From an uncultured Nocardioides sp. (GTDB lineage: Bacteria; Actinomycetota; Actinomycetes; Propionibacteriales; Nocardioidaceae): 64,000 bases of DNA. The translations under genes and the position numbers were made by a program. Below the pieces are notes generated by a model, which was not told where the DNA came from, ran no database searches, and saw only the letters and a program-made list of their open reading frames with translations. Shown here one piece after another: positions 45,015 to 53,309 of this stretch; the stretch's first letter is position 1, and each line of letters begins with the position of its first letter. The DNA is taken from positions 1 through 64,000 of the forward strand of contig CADCUM010000107.1 of the NCBI GenBank assembly GCA_902805885.1. The letters run 5' to 3'.

Positions 45015-46457
45015 ATGTCACCCGCGTCCCTCCGTCCCCTCGTGCACAGCCTGGCACGGGTGTGGGCGGGCTGGGCCGAGGCGACGACGCCGGGGACCGC
45101 CGAGAAGCGGGCCGTGCTGGCACGCCGGTGGGAGGAGCTGCCGTTCGGAGCGCGCACGCCGGAGCAGCTGCTCGGCAGGCTGGCGGTGGGGTGCGAGGGC
45201 ACCCACGGGGTCTTCCCGAGGTGCAACCTCACCTGCTCCCCCTGCTACCACTCCGCGGACGCCAACAAGGTCCGGGTCGACGGGGACCACACGGTCGCGG
45301 AGGTGCGGCGCCAGATGGCGACGTTCCGGAGCCGGCGGGGTCCGCGGGCGCACGCCCAGCTCATCGGCGGGGAGGTGTCGCTCCTCGACCCGGACGCGCA
45401 CGCCGCCGCCCTCCTGGCGATGAGGGGCGCGGGCCGCGAGCCGATGTCGATGACGCACGGCGACTTCGACCCCGACTACCTGGCCGCCGTCGTGACCGCT
45501 CCCGACGGGAGCCTCCGGCTGCCGAGGGTCTCGTTCGCCGGTCACTTCGACTCCCTCATGCGGGGGCGCCGCGGCGCCGTACGACCCCGGTCCGAGGCCG
45601 AGCTGGACGGTCACCGGCGGGGGTTCGTCGAGATGTTCGAGGACCTGCGCTCCCGGACGGGGCTGCGCTACTACCTCGCCCACAACATGACGGTGACCGA
45701 GGCCAACCTCCCCGAGGTCGCCCACGTGGCCCGCTCGGTCAGTCGGATGGGGTACCAGATGATGTCGTTCCAGCCCGCCGCGCTGGTGGGGGACGAGCGT
45801 CGCTGGCCCACCGAGGGGCGCGGCGTCGGGATCGACGACGTGTGGTCCGAGCTGGAGACCGGGATGCGCCAGACCCTGCCGTGGCAGGCCGCGCAGATGG
45901 GCGACCCCCGGTGCAACCGGACCGCCTTCGGCGTCCTGGTCGGCGAGGCCTGGGTGCCCTTCCTCGACCCGGCGTCGCCACCCGACCTGGCGGCGCGCGA
46001 CCTCTACCTGACCCACTACGGCGCGCTCTCGCTCGATGCGTCGCGGCCGGGGATCGTCGTGGCCACGCTCGGCAGGGCTCTGCTCCGTCGACCCTGGCAC
46101 GCGGCGATCGCGGCCGGGTGGGCCGCACGAGCCGTACGACGCGCGGGCGGGCCCCTCCACGTCGTTCGGTGCCTGGTGCGTGGCCAGGTGTCCGGGTTGA
46201 CCTTCGTGGTGCACGCGTTCATGGACGCCGACGTCGTGGCGGAGGCCGAGCGACACACGGCGGCGGGGACGGTGCCGTCCCGGCCCGATGTGCGGGCGGC
46301 GCAGGAGCGCCTGGCCGCCTGCAGCTACCACATGGCCCATCCCGACACCGGGGAGCTCGTGCCGGCCTGCGTGCAGCACGGCGTGCTGGACCCGGCCGAG
46401 AACGCCCGGCTGGCGGTGCTGCTCCCGCTGCCGACGGTGCGGCAGGGAGCCCGCTGA
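45015..46457 (+). CDS. Radical SAM enzyme, function unknown
   Basis: A 480-residue radical SAM protein. The iron-sulfur motif is C-x3-C-x2-C at Cys70, Cys74, Cys77 (FPRCNLTCSPCYHS), followed by a TIM-barrel with LIGGEVSLLDPDAHAAALLA (GGE motif). The N-terminal ~60 residues precede the barrel. The C-terminal ~180 residues include CLVRGQVSGLTFVVHAFMDADVV and several cysteines (LAACSYHM, VPACVQHG) that may hold a second cluster. No substrate peptide gene or known pathway is adjacent, so the reaction is open. It faces the DUF427-TlpA operon and may share its ECF control. Confidence 0.82.
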   Translation: MSPASLRPLVHSLARVWAGWAEATTPGTAEKRAVLARRWEELPFGARTPEQLLGRLAVGCEGTHGVFPRCNLTCSPCYHSADANKVRVDGDHTVAEVRRQMATFRSRRGPRAHAQLIGGEVSLLDPDAHAAALLAMRGAGREPMSMTHGDFDPDYLAAVVTAPDGSLRLPRVSFAGHFDSLMRGRRGAVRPRSEAELDGHRRGFVEMFEDLRSRTGLRYYLAHNMTVTEANLPEVAHVARSVSRMGYQMMSFQPAALVGDERRWPTEGRGVGIDDVWSELETGMRQTLPWQAAQMGDPRCNRTAFGVLVGEAWVPFLDPASPPDLAARDLYLTHYGALSLDASRPGIVVATLGRALLRRPWHAAIAAGWAARAVRRAGGPLHVVRCLVRGQVSGLTFVVHAFMDADVVAEAERHTAAGTVPSRPDVRAAQERLAACSYHMAHPDTGELVPACVQHGVLDPAENARLAVLLPLPTVRQGAR

Positions 46458-46495
46458 CCGCGCGTCGCCGTACCGGTGGGGCGGCCGTCGGCGGG

Positions 46496-47251
46496 CTACC
46501 GATCCGTACGCCGGCTGCCGCCGTGCCAGTCCTCGGTGACGCCGACCTGGTCCTCCTCGACACCGAGCCCGCGGAGCTGGGGGAGCTCGCGGAGGCTGCG
46601 CTTGAGCTCGGCGAAGCCCGGGAAGGACGTCAGCCCGATCACGTGGTCCCAGAGCGCGACCGCCTGGTCCTCGTCCGGGAGCCGCGAGATCACCGGACCG
46701 AAGAAGGCGACGCCGGTCGGGGGCCGGAAGTGGATGATCGGCGTGCCGACGTCCCTGCCGGTCAGGTCCAGGGCCTCGTCGGTCTCCGCGTGGAGCGCAT
46801 CGTCGAGGCTGTCGTCGTCGAGCGCGTCGACGAGCTCCTCGGGCAGCCCCACCTGGGCCAGCAGCGGCGTGAGGAAGGCCGCGGTGCCGCGCGGGTCGAG
46901 CCCGCCGCCCCCGTCCGACCCGCTGATCGGTGCGGCGTCGAAGACGGCCGCGCCGAGGGCCTCGTAGAGCGGTCCGACGACGTCACGGCCGTGCTCGGCA
47001 CGCGCGCGGTGCAGCACGCGGAGCAGCCGGAGTCCCGCGGTGTGCCCCGCCTCGTACTCCGGGGGGAAGTGGCTGTCGTAGTCGACCTCGGCATTGATCA
47101 GGCGCAGCGAGATGAAGCGCCAGTCGACGGAGTAGTCCCGCCGCGACTGCACCAGGCGGACCCACTTGCTCGTCATCCACGCGAAGGGGCAGACCGGGTC
47201 GAGGTAGAAGTGGAGGTCGGCCCCGGGCGCCTGCTGCTCGTCACGCGTCAT
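46496..47251 (-). CDS. DsbA-family oxidoreductase, mycothiol-nitroreductase-like
   Basis: A 251-residue cytosolic thioredoxin-fold protein with an all-helical insert. It opens LHFYLDPVCPFAWMTSKWV; the site is C-P-F-A (Cys21), so the second active cysteine of CPxC is missing. Overall it resembles M. tuberculosis Rv2466c, a mycothiol-dependent reductase. A single-cysteine enzyme could work through a mixed disulfide with mycothiol. It is just upstream of nothing co-directional within 40 bp, and ends near the radical SAM stop. Confidence 0.78.
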   Translation of the reverse strand: MTRDEQQAPGADLHFYLDPVCPFAWMTSKWVRLVQSRRDYSVDWRFISLRLINAEVDYDSHFPPEYEAGHTAGLRLLRVLHRARAEHGRDVVGPLYEALGAAVFDAAPISGSDGGGGLDPRGTAAFLTPLLAQVGLPEELVDALDDDSLDDALHAETDEALDLTGRDVGTPIIHFRPPTGVAFFGPVISRLPDEDQAVALWDHVIGLTSFPGFAELKRSLRELPQLRGLGVEEDQVGVTEDWHGGSRRTDR

Positions 47252-47297
47252 GGGCCGAGTGTGCCCCGGCGCACCTCGACCTCCGGTCCCGCGCGGG

Positions 47298-47810
47298 TCA
47301 GAGGAGCTCCTTGAGCGCGGCGTACCCGCCCTCCGCGAGCCGTCGCCCGGAGATGTCGAGGTAGTCGTCGTCGGCGGTGACGCCCATCCCGTCGACGATC
47401 CGGTTCATCAGGTTGAACAGGCCGCACACCGACGCTGCGTCGTGCAGGGCGTCCTCGCCCCAGCCGGCCTCGAGCACGGCGACCGCGTCGTCCCGGGTGA
47501 GGGCAGCAGGTGCCACGGTCAGCTGGCCGACGTAGCGCAGCACCGCCCGCATCCTGTCGTCGACGCCCCTGGCGTGGTCGAGGTCGGTGAGGAGCCCGTC
47601 GAGCAGGTCCCGGTCCACCCCGAACCGCTCCGCCGTGACGCGGTGCACGCCGAGGCAGTAGCCGCAGGCGTTGAGGCCCGACACGTAGGCCGCCATCAGC
47701 TCGCGCTCGGCCACGGTGAACGCGGACGGGCCGCGCATCACCGCCTCGTGGTAGTCCAGCAGCGGCCGGTACGTCGCCGGATGGGCGCGGAACACGTCGA
47801 GGAGCGTCAT
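47298..47810 (-). CDS. AhpD-like carboxymuconolactone decarboxylase-fold protein
   Basis: A 170-residue AhpD/CMD-fold protein. C49-x2-C52-x3-H56 (LNACGYCLGVHR) with Glu36 forms the peroxidase-type redox and proton-relay site. A peroxidase-related group (YnjA-like) is the closest fit. It overlaps the YnjD-type ATPase gene by ATGA, matching the E. coli ynjA-D arrangement. It should reduce an organic hydroperoxide or disulfide using a thiol partner. Confidence 0.87.
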   Translation of the reverse strand: MTLLDVFRAHPATYRPLLDYHEAVMRGPSAFTVAERELMAAYVSGLNACGYCLGVHRVTAERFGVDRDLLDGLLTDLDHARGVDDRMRAVLRYVGQLTVAPAALTRDDAVAVLEAGWGEDALHDAASVCGLFNLMNRIVDGMGVTADDDYLDISGRRLAEGGYAALKELL

Positions 47811-48955
47811 GGGAGCACGCTACGGCGGACCGGGCGTCCCGCGCTGTGGTCCGGGGGAAGCCGGCCCCCCGGCACCGCCCAGACCTCGCTGCCCGGCACC
47901 AGGGAGACCAGCACCCGCAGGCCGGGCTGCGCCTGCTGACCGACGGGGAGCTCGACCTCGACGGGCGTGGCCGCCCCGGCATCGCCGTCGGGCTGGACGT
48001 GGACGACCTGTCGGGCTCCGAGGCGGGAGGCGGCGACGACCCGCCCGGACGTCACGACGGGCCCCGGGGTGGGCGACGCGGACACGTCGGGCCCGGGCCC
48101 GGACCCGCACCCGGTGATCCTCAGCTGCTCCCGGCGCAGCAGCAGGGTGGCCGGCCCGGCGACGGCGCAGGCCGCGGACAGCGGGACCGCGCCCCACGCG
48201 GAACGGTGCCTCCCGTCCTCGACGGTCCCCGCGACCTCGTTGAACCCGCCGACCAGGCGGGCGACCACGAGCGTCGCGGGACGCGCGTACAGGTCGCCGA
48301 CGGGACCCGTCTGCTCGACCCGGCCCTCCACCAGGACGGCGACGCGGTCGGCGAGGGACGCCTCGTCGAGGTCGTGGGTCACCATGACGACGGTGGGCCG
48401 CAGGGCCTCGCGCACCTCGCGGAGGAGGTCGTGCATGGAGTGCCGCAGCTCGCGGTCGAGCGAGCTGAACGGCTCGTCGAGGAGGAGCAGGCTCCGCTCC
48501 GTGGCCAGGGCGCGGGCCAGCGCGACGCGCTGCTGCTGCCCGCCGGAGAGCCGGGCGGGCCGACGGGCGGCGAGGTCGGTCAGGTGCACCAGCTCGAGGT
48601 AGCGGCGCGCCGCGTCGCGGGCGGCTCGGCGCGACCGCCCGCCCGCCCGCGGGCCGAAGGCGACGTTGTCGAGCACGCTGAGGTGCTGGAACAGGTGCGG
48701 CTGCTGGAACATCACCGTCAGGCCGCGGTCCTCCGGCGGCAGCGCGGCGACGGGGCGACCGTCGAGCAGGACCTCGCCGGCGTCAGGGGTGGTCAGCCCG
48801 GCGGTGACCCGCAGCAACGTGGTCTTGCCGGAGCCCGACGGTCCGACGACCGACAGCATCGAGCCGGAGGCGACCTCGAGGGCGACGTCGTCGAGCGTGG
48901 GGACGTCGGCCGACGGGTAGCGGTGCCGGAGACCGCGCAGCTCGAGGGCGCTCAT
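47807..48955 (-). CDS. YnjD-like ABC importer ATPase
   Basis: A 382-residue ATPase. Walker A VGPSGSGKTTLL, Q-loop VMFQQPHLFQHLSV, signature ARLSGGQQQRVALARAL, Walker B LLLLDEPFSSLD and switch His VMVTHDLDEASL place it in the thiamine/Fe3+/YnjD importer group. The extra ~140 residues are a C-terminal OB/TOBE-like regulatory domain with two beta-rich repeats. It ends the SBP-permease-permease-ATPase run and overlaps both neighbours by four bases. The cargo is unknown. Confidence 0.88.
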   Translation of the reverse strand: MSALELRGLRHRYPSADVPTLDDVALEVASGSMLSVVGPSGSGKTTLLRVTAGLTTPDAGEVLLDGRPVAALPPEDRGLTVMFQQPHLFQHLSVLDNVAFGPRAGGRSRRAARDAARRYLELVHLTDLAARRPARLSGGQQQRVALARALATERSLLLLDEPFSSLDRELRHSMHDLLREVREALRPTVVMVTHDLDEASLADRVAVLVEGRVEQTGPVGDLYARPATLVVARLVGGFNEVAGTVEDGRHRSAWGAVPLSAACAVAGPATLLLRREQLRITGCGSGPGPDVSASPTPGPVVTSGRVVAASRLGARQVVHVQPDGDAGAATPVEVELPVGQQAQPGLRVLVSLVPGSEVWAVPGGRLPPDHSAGRPVRRSVLP

Positions 48956-49767
48956 GCCCGCTCCTCGCGGCGGCGCTGGAGGGCCGCGCCGGCGACGAGT
49001 GCCAGGACCAGCGGCAGGACCGACGAGATCGACAGCGCTGCCACGGCGGCCTCGTTGCCCGACCCGGCCGCCGTCGCGCCCACGAGGACCGGGGCGGTCA
49101 CCAGCCGGCCACCGCCGACGAGCAGCGTCACGACGTAGTCGCTCCACCCCACCAGGAAGGCCAGCCCGGCCGCCGTCAGCAGCCCGAGCCGGACGGCCGG
49201 CAGGGTCGCGCGGCGGCGCGCCTGCCTCGGCGTCGCGCCCAGCGTCCGGGCCTGCTCCTCCAGCTCGGGGTCGATCCCGGCGTACGCCGCGCGCATCGTG
49301 TAGCTGGTGTAGGGCAGCGCGAGCACGACCAGCAGCAGCACCACGGCCACCGGTCCGGGCAGTCCCGTCCGCAGGAGCAGCACGTCGAGGCCCATCGCGA
49401 CCGAGAACGGCGGCAGCACGACCGGCGCGAGCAGCACCAGGGCGACGGGCGCGGGGTGGCGCAGCTCCCGCCAGCCCAGCGCCCGTCCGGCCATCGCGCC
49501 GAGCGGAGTGGCGACGGCCGCGACCGCCAGCCCGAGGACCGTGGACCGGGCCAGCGCCGGCACCAGGCCGCCGTCGTACGCCGACCGCCAGCCGTCCCAG
49601 CCCCAGTCCTGCGGGAGGACCGCGGGGGCGGACCACCGCGAGGCGGCGCCCCACACGAGCAGCGGCAGCACCGGCACGACCAGCCAGGCGAGGACCGCGA
49701 CGTCGAGCGCGTGCACGGCGGGACGACCCGTCCGCCGTCGACGCGCCCCGCCGTCGACGGCGCTCAC
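48952..49767 (-). CDS. ABC importer permease, second half-subunit
   Basis: A 271-residue permease with six helices. The EAA-loop is EEQARTLGATPRQARRRATLP (about 170-190), the ATPase contact. It pairs with the upstream permease; E. coli YnjC holds both halves in one chain, here two genes. GTG at 49767 overlaps the upstream stop by GTGA. Two conserved helices carry an LPYTSYTMRAAYAGID segment. Confidence 0.88.
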   Translation of the reverse strand: MSAVDGGARRRRTGRPAVHALDVAVLAWLVVPVLPLLVWGAASRWSAPAVLPQDWGWDGWRSAYDGGLVPALARSTVLGLAVAAVATPLGAMAGRALGWRELRHPAPVALVLLAPVVLPPFSVAMGLDVLLLRTGLPGPVAVVLLLVVLALPYTSYTMRAAYAGIDPELEEQARTLGATPRQARRRATLPAVRLGLLTAAGLAFLVGWSDYVVTLLVGGGRLVTAPVLVGATAAGSGNEAAVAALSISSVLPLVLALVAGAALQRRREERA

Positions 49768-50636
49768 TCGACGGCTCCGGCCCGCCGGCGCATGGCGGGA
49801 GCGGCGACCAGCGCCAGCACCGCGGCGAGCACGGCGACGAGGGCTCCCGTGGTCGCGGCGGCTGCGGCGGCCGGCCGGGCCGCGAGGTCGATGGAGCCGA
49901 AGAGGCGGTAGGCCATCACCGGCAACGGCTCCGGGTGGGCCCGCCCGAGGAGCCAGGGCACCTCGTAGGTGCCCACCGAGTAGACGAACACGATCAGGGA
50001 CGCAGCGGCCAGCGCCGGCACGGCGGTGGGCACGAAGACGCGTGTCCACCGGTGCCAGGGACCGGCGCCGAGGACGGCGGCGGTCTCGGTCAGCGCGCGG
50101 TGACGTCGGGCGGTGGCGGCGACGACCACCAGCGCGACGAAGGCGGACTCCTTCCAGGCCAGCTCCACCACGGTCGCGACCGGCCAGGAACCACCCACGA
50201 GCTCGGGCCAGTCGCCCGGAGAGATGCCGAGCAGCCGCGGCAGCAGCCCGGCACCGGAGAGCAGCAGCCCCACGGAGGCCGCTCCGACGACGTGCGGCAC
50301 GGCGACGACCGCCACCGCGACCAGCCGCAGGGGCCCGCGCCCCGGGCGCAGGCCGAGGAGCACGCCGGCGACCAGCAGCCCCAGGCCGGCGGCCAGCACG
50401 GTCGACGCGGTCGCGATGACGAGGCTCTCGCGCACCGCGAGCAGCAGGTCGGCCGAGCCGGCCGTGTAGCCGTCCGTCGTCAGGCGGGGCCGGCCGACGA
50501 GAGGCATCAGCCCGAGGCTGGTGGCGACGACGGCGGCGAGCCCCGATCCGGTGACGGCGACGACCAGCACGACGGCGGGCGCCGCCTGGCGCCGACCAGG
50601 CAGGGCGGTCGGCCGCTGGGGTCCTGGCCGGGTCAC
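49764..50636 (-). CDS. ABC importer permease, first half-subunit
   Basis: A 290-residue permease with six helices. Its EAA-like loop ALTETAAVLGAGPWHRWTRVFVPTAVP (about 183-208) is recognisable, and FVYSVGTYEVPWLLG forms part of the translocation path. Start GTG 50636 overlaps the binding-protein stop by GTGA. It matches the first half of YnjC. Confidence 0.87.
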   Translation of the reverse strand: MTRPGPQRPTALPGRRQAAPAVVLVVAVTGSGLAAVVATSLGLMPLVGRPRLTTDGYTAGSADLLLAVRESLVIATASTVLAAGLGLLVAGVLLGLRPGRGPLRLVAVAVVAVPHVVGAASVGLLLSGAGLLPRLLGISPGDWPELVGGSWPVATVVELAWKESAFVALVVVAATARRHRALTETAAVLGAGPWHRWTRVFVPTAVPALAAASLIVFVYSVGTYEVPWLLGRAHPEPLPVMAYRLFGSIDLAARPAAAAAATTGALVAVLAAVLALVAAPAMRRRAGAVE

Positions 50637-51868
50637 GACCCCGATCCCAGCACCTCGCGGCGCCATCCGTCATCCAGCGGGCCGACCCAGTCCGACGAGA
50701 GCTCGGGGTCGGCCCCGCGGGACAGGACGTCGTACGGCGGCACGACGTCGGAGGCGGGGAGCTGCTCGAAGCGAGCCCGGTCGTCGGCGTCGAGCAGGCC
50801 GGTGTCGAGCACGGTGAACTGTCCCCAGACGCCCGGGTCGGCCTTGGCGGCCTGCTGCTCGGGGGAGAGGGCCAGGTCGGCCACGACCATCGCCCCCTCG
50901 GCGTCGCCCGCCGTGGCGGGGATGCCGAGGAAGCTGGCGTTGCCGACGGTGCCCTCCTCGAGCGTCAGCACCTCCGTGGTGGCCGGGAAGGTGCCGTCCT
51001 CCACGAGCTCGGTGAGGGTGGCCGGCCCGTAGGTCATCGTCATGTCGACCTCGCCGTCGGCATAGAGGCGCTCCAGGGCGGCGGAGTCGCGCGGGTAGGT
51101 CCGGCCCTCCCGCCACAGGTGCGGCTCGAGGTCGCGGAGCGTGCGGTAGAGCTCGGGCGCGAGCTCGTCGAAGGCGTCCTGGTCGAACGACGTCGGCACC
51201 GCCTCGGCGCCGCCCGCGACGGCGTACAGGGCCTGCCGCAGGAAGACGGAGCCGGTGAAGTCCGGTGGCGCGGGATAGGTGAACCGCCCGGGGTTGGCCT
51301 CGACCCACTCGAGCAGCTCGGTGAACGTGCCGGGCGGGTCCGTCACCTCCGCCGCGTCGTAGGCGAAGGTGAACTGCGCCTTGTGCCAGGGGGCCTCGCA
51401 GCCGTCGACGGGGGTCCCGAAGTCCTCCCGGACGAGCGCGTCGTCCTCGGCGACGTTCGCCATGTGGGGGAGCCGGTCGGACCAGCCGCAGAGCCAGGCC
51501 TCGGCCTGCTTGCCGGTGGCGAAGTTGTCGCCGTTGACCCAGACGAGGTCGACGTCGCCGTCGGTCTCGCCGGCCGCCTTCTCCGCCAGCATGCGGCGCA
51601 ACGCGTCCTTGGTGTCCGCGACGGGCACCCGGCGCAGCGTCACGCCGAGCTCGGCCGCCGCCGGCGCCAGCACGTCGTCGACGTAGGCGTTGCCGCGTTC
51701 GTCGCCGCCGTACATCCACAGGTCGACGGTCTGCCCCTCGGCTTCTGCGACGATCGTCTCCCACGACTGCTCGGGCGCCGCTGCGGGACCGGCGCTGGGT
51801 GCGGCACAAGCGGTGGCCAGGACACCGGTCGCCAGGAGCAGGTGGACGGCGAGGACGGGACGTCGCAC
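50633..51868 (-). CDS. YnjB-like ABC substrate-binding lipoprotein
   Basis: A 411-residue lipoprotein with signal peptide and lipobox VLATAC (Cys near 21). The mature part is a type II periplasmic-binding fold: ETIVAEAEGQTVDLWMYGGDERGNAYVDDVL, DLVWVNGDNFATGKQAEAWL, and VDMTMTYGPATLTELVEDG. YWVNGDNF-type sequence is shared with E. coli YnjB, the partner of the YnjCD transporter. The ligand is unknown; earlier suggestions of thiamine do not fit the ligand loop well. Site B of the ECF promoter set lies 43 bp upstream. Confidence 0.85.
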   Translation of the reverse strand: MRRPVLAVHLLLATGVLATACAAPSAGPAAAPEQSWETIVAEAEGQTVDLWMYGGDERGNAYVDDVLAPAAAELGVTLRRVPVADTKDALRRMLAEKAAGETDGDVDLVWVNGDNFATGKQAEAWLCGWSDRLPHMANVAEDDALVREDFGTPVDGCEAPWHKAQFTFAYDAAEVTDPPGTFTELLEWVEANPGRFTYPAPPDFTGSVFLRQALYAVAGGAEAVPTSFDQDAFDELAPELYRTLRDLEPHLWREGRTYPRDSAALERLYADGEVDMTMTYGPATLTELVEDGTFPATTEVLTLEEGTVGNASFLGIPATAGDAEGAMVVADLALSPEQQAAKADPGVWGQFTVLDTGLLDADDRARFEQLPASDVVPPYDVLSRGADPELSSDWVGPLDDGWRREVLGSGS

Positions 51869-51910
51869 GGGACCTCCGGGAGGACGGACGAGATGGGCGG
51901 TCGGACCGGG

Positions 51911-51938
51911 AACACGTCGGCTCGGGACGGGACTTCCC
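51911..51938 (-). promoter_or_regulatory. Proposed ECF promoter B (YnjBCD-like operon)
   Basis: Minus strand: -35 GGGAAG (51933-51938), 16-bp spacer, -10 CGTGTT (51911-51916). The -10 is 42 bp before the SBP start. Both hexamers are identical to site A. Confidence 0.65.
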
Positions 51939-51981
51939 CGGACGTGACCCGCGCGCCGAACCTACCCACCACGGCAGGACC

Positions 51982-52671
51982 GTGACGCGGGGTGCCGCCA
52001 CGCGGGCGGTGCTGCTGGTGCTGCTCGTGCTCGGGCTCTTCGTCGCCGGACGGGTCGGCGGATTGCCGGAGGTGGCCTCGCTGCGCGAGGGCGTCCGGTC
52101 GGCCGGCACGGCCGGCTGGCTCGTCTTCGTCGGCGGGTACGCCCTGCTGGCGCTCGTGCCGGCGCCGAAGGCGGCCCTGACGATCCTCGGCGGCGCGCTC
52201 TACGGCTGGTGGCTGGGCGCCGCTCTGTCGCTGACCGGCGCGCTGGTCGGGGCGGCCGTGGCCTTCGAGCTCGGCCGCCTGCTGGGACGCGAGGCGGTCG
52301 ACCGGCTCGCCGGTGGGCGGCTGAGGCGGGTCGACGAGCTGCTGCGCGACCACGGCCTGGGGGCCGTGGTGGCGGTGCGCCTCGTGCCGCTGGTGCCCTA
52401 CACCGCGATCAACTACGCCGCCGGCCTGTCCGGCGTTCGGCGCCGCCACTACATGGTCGGCAGCGCCCTCGGCATGGTGCCGGGAAGCGTCGCGTACGCC
52501 GCGCTGGGAGCATGGGGCGCGGACCCGTGGGGACTCTTCGCCGGCGCCGCCGCCCTCGTCGTCCTGGTCCTGCTCGGCGGGCTGCTGGGACGCCGGCTCC
52601 TGGGACACCAGCTCCCGGGACACCAGGGTCCCGGCGAGGCCCTGCGACCACCGGAGACGAAGGAGCCCTGA
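51982..52671 (+). CDS. TVP38/TMEM64-type VTT-domain membrane protein
   Basis: A 229-residue membrane protein with five or six helices and the VTT/DedA core: FVGGYALLALVPAPKAALTILGGALYG, AVAFELGRLLGRE and RLVPLVPYTAINYAAGLSGVRR. The family moves or flips lipids, or affects metal and proton homeostasis; for TVP38-type proteins next to mercuric-reductase-like flavoproteins, selenium or mercury handling has been proposed. A small direct repeat encodes GHQLPGHQGPG near the C-terminus. One-base overlap with the next gene. Confidence 0.87.
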   Translation: MTRGAATRAVLLVLLVLGLFVAGRVGGLPEVASLREGVRSAGTAGWLVFVGGYALLALVPAPKAALTILGGALYGWWLGAALSLTGALVGAAVAFELGRLLGREAVDRLAGGRLRRVDELLRDHGLGAVVAVRLVPLVPYTAINYAAGLSGVRRRHYMVGSALGMVPGSVAYAALGAWGADPWGLFAGAAALVVLVLLGGLLGRRLLGHQLPGHQGPGEALRPPETKEP

Positions 52672-53309
52672 TGCTCGACGCGACGCTGCGACGACGGCTC
52701 GACGGCCCGCTCGACCGGGCGGCGTCGTTGCTGGACCGGCCGGGCGTGACCCCCGACCGGCTCACGCTGCTCGGGCTGGCGACCGGTCTCGCGAGTGCGG
52801 CCACCTCCGCCGCGCAGCTCTGGGGGTGGGCGCTGGGGCTGTGGCTGGTCTCGCGGCTCCTCGACGGGCTCGACGGTCCGCTGGCGCGGCGCCGGGCATC
52901 GGTCCGGGGCGAGGACCACGGCCAGGCCGGCGGCTTCCTCGACATCACCTGCGACTTCCTCGTCTACGGCGCGACCGTCGTGGGCGTCGGTCTCGGTGTG
53001 ACCCGCGGGGAGGGCGCGTCGTGGCTGCCGTTCGTGGCGGTGCTGCTGGCCTACTACGTCAACGGGACGGCGTTCCTGGCCTTCTCCTCCATCGCCGAGC
53101 GCACGGGCCACCGGATCGACGACGGGCGGTCACTGAGCTTCCTCGGCGGCCTGGCGGAGGGCGCGGAGACGATCCTCGTCCACGCGTTGTGGCTGGTGCT
53201 GCCGGCTCACGCGGCCGGCATCGCCTGGGTGTGGGCGACGGTGGTCGCGGTCAGCGCGCTCCATCGCATGGTGGCGGGCTACCTCATCCTGCGTCGGACG
53301 CCCGGGTGA
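52671..53309 (+). CDS. CDP-alcohol phosphatidyltransferase (YnjF-like)
   Basis: A 212-residue membrane enzyme of the CDP-alcohol phosphotransferase family with about five helices. The catalytic motif is visible: SRLLDGLDGPLARRR followed by GGFLDITCDF (D-x2-D-G-x2-A-R ... G-x3-D-x3-D). This matches YnjF/PgsA-like enzymes that join a lipid-CDP to an alcohol headgroup. Start overlaps the VTT gene. It converges on the FAD oxidoreductase gene with a 26-bp overlap. The product headgroup is unknown. Confidence 0.88.
   Translation: MLDATLRRRLDGPLDRAASLLDRPGVTPDRLTLLGLATGLASAATSAAQLWGWALGLWLVSRLLDGLDGPLARRRASVRGEDHGQAGGFLDITCDFLVYGATVVGVGLGVTRGEGASWLPFVAVLLAYYVNGTAFLAFSSIAERTGHRIDDGRSLSFLGGLAEGAETILVHALWLVLPAHAAGIAWVWATVVAVSALHRMVAGYLILRRTPG

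Noticed and set aside
51909-51938. GGGAAC on the plus strand as an ECF promoter for the VTT gene
   Set aside because: The hexamer is the mirror of the minus -10/-35, and no good -10 follows at 16 bp; the VTT promoter remains unidentified.
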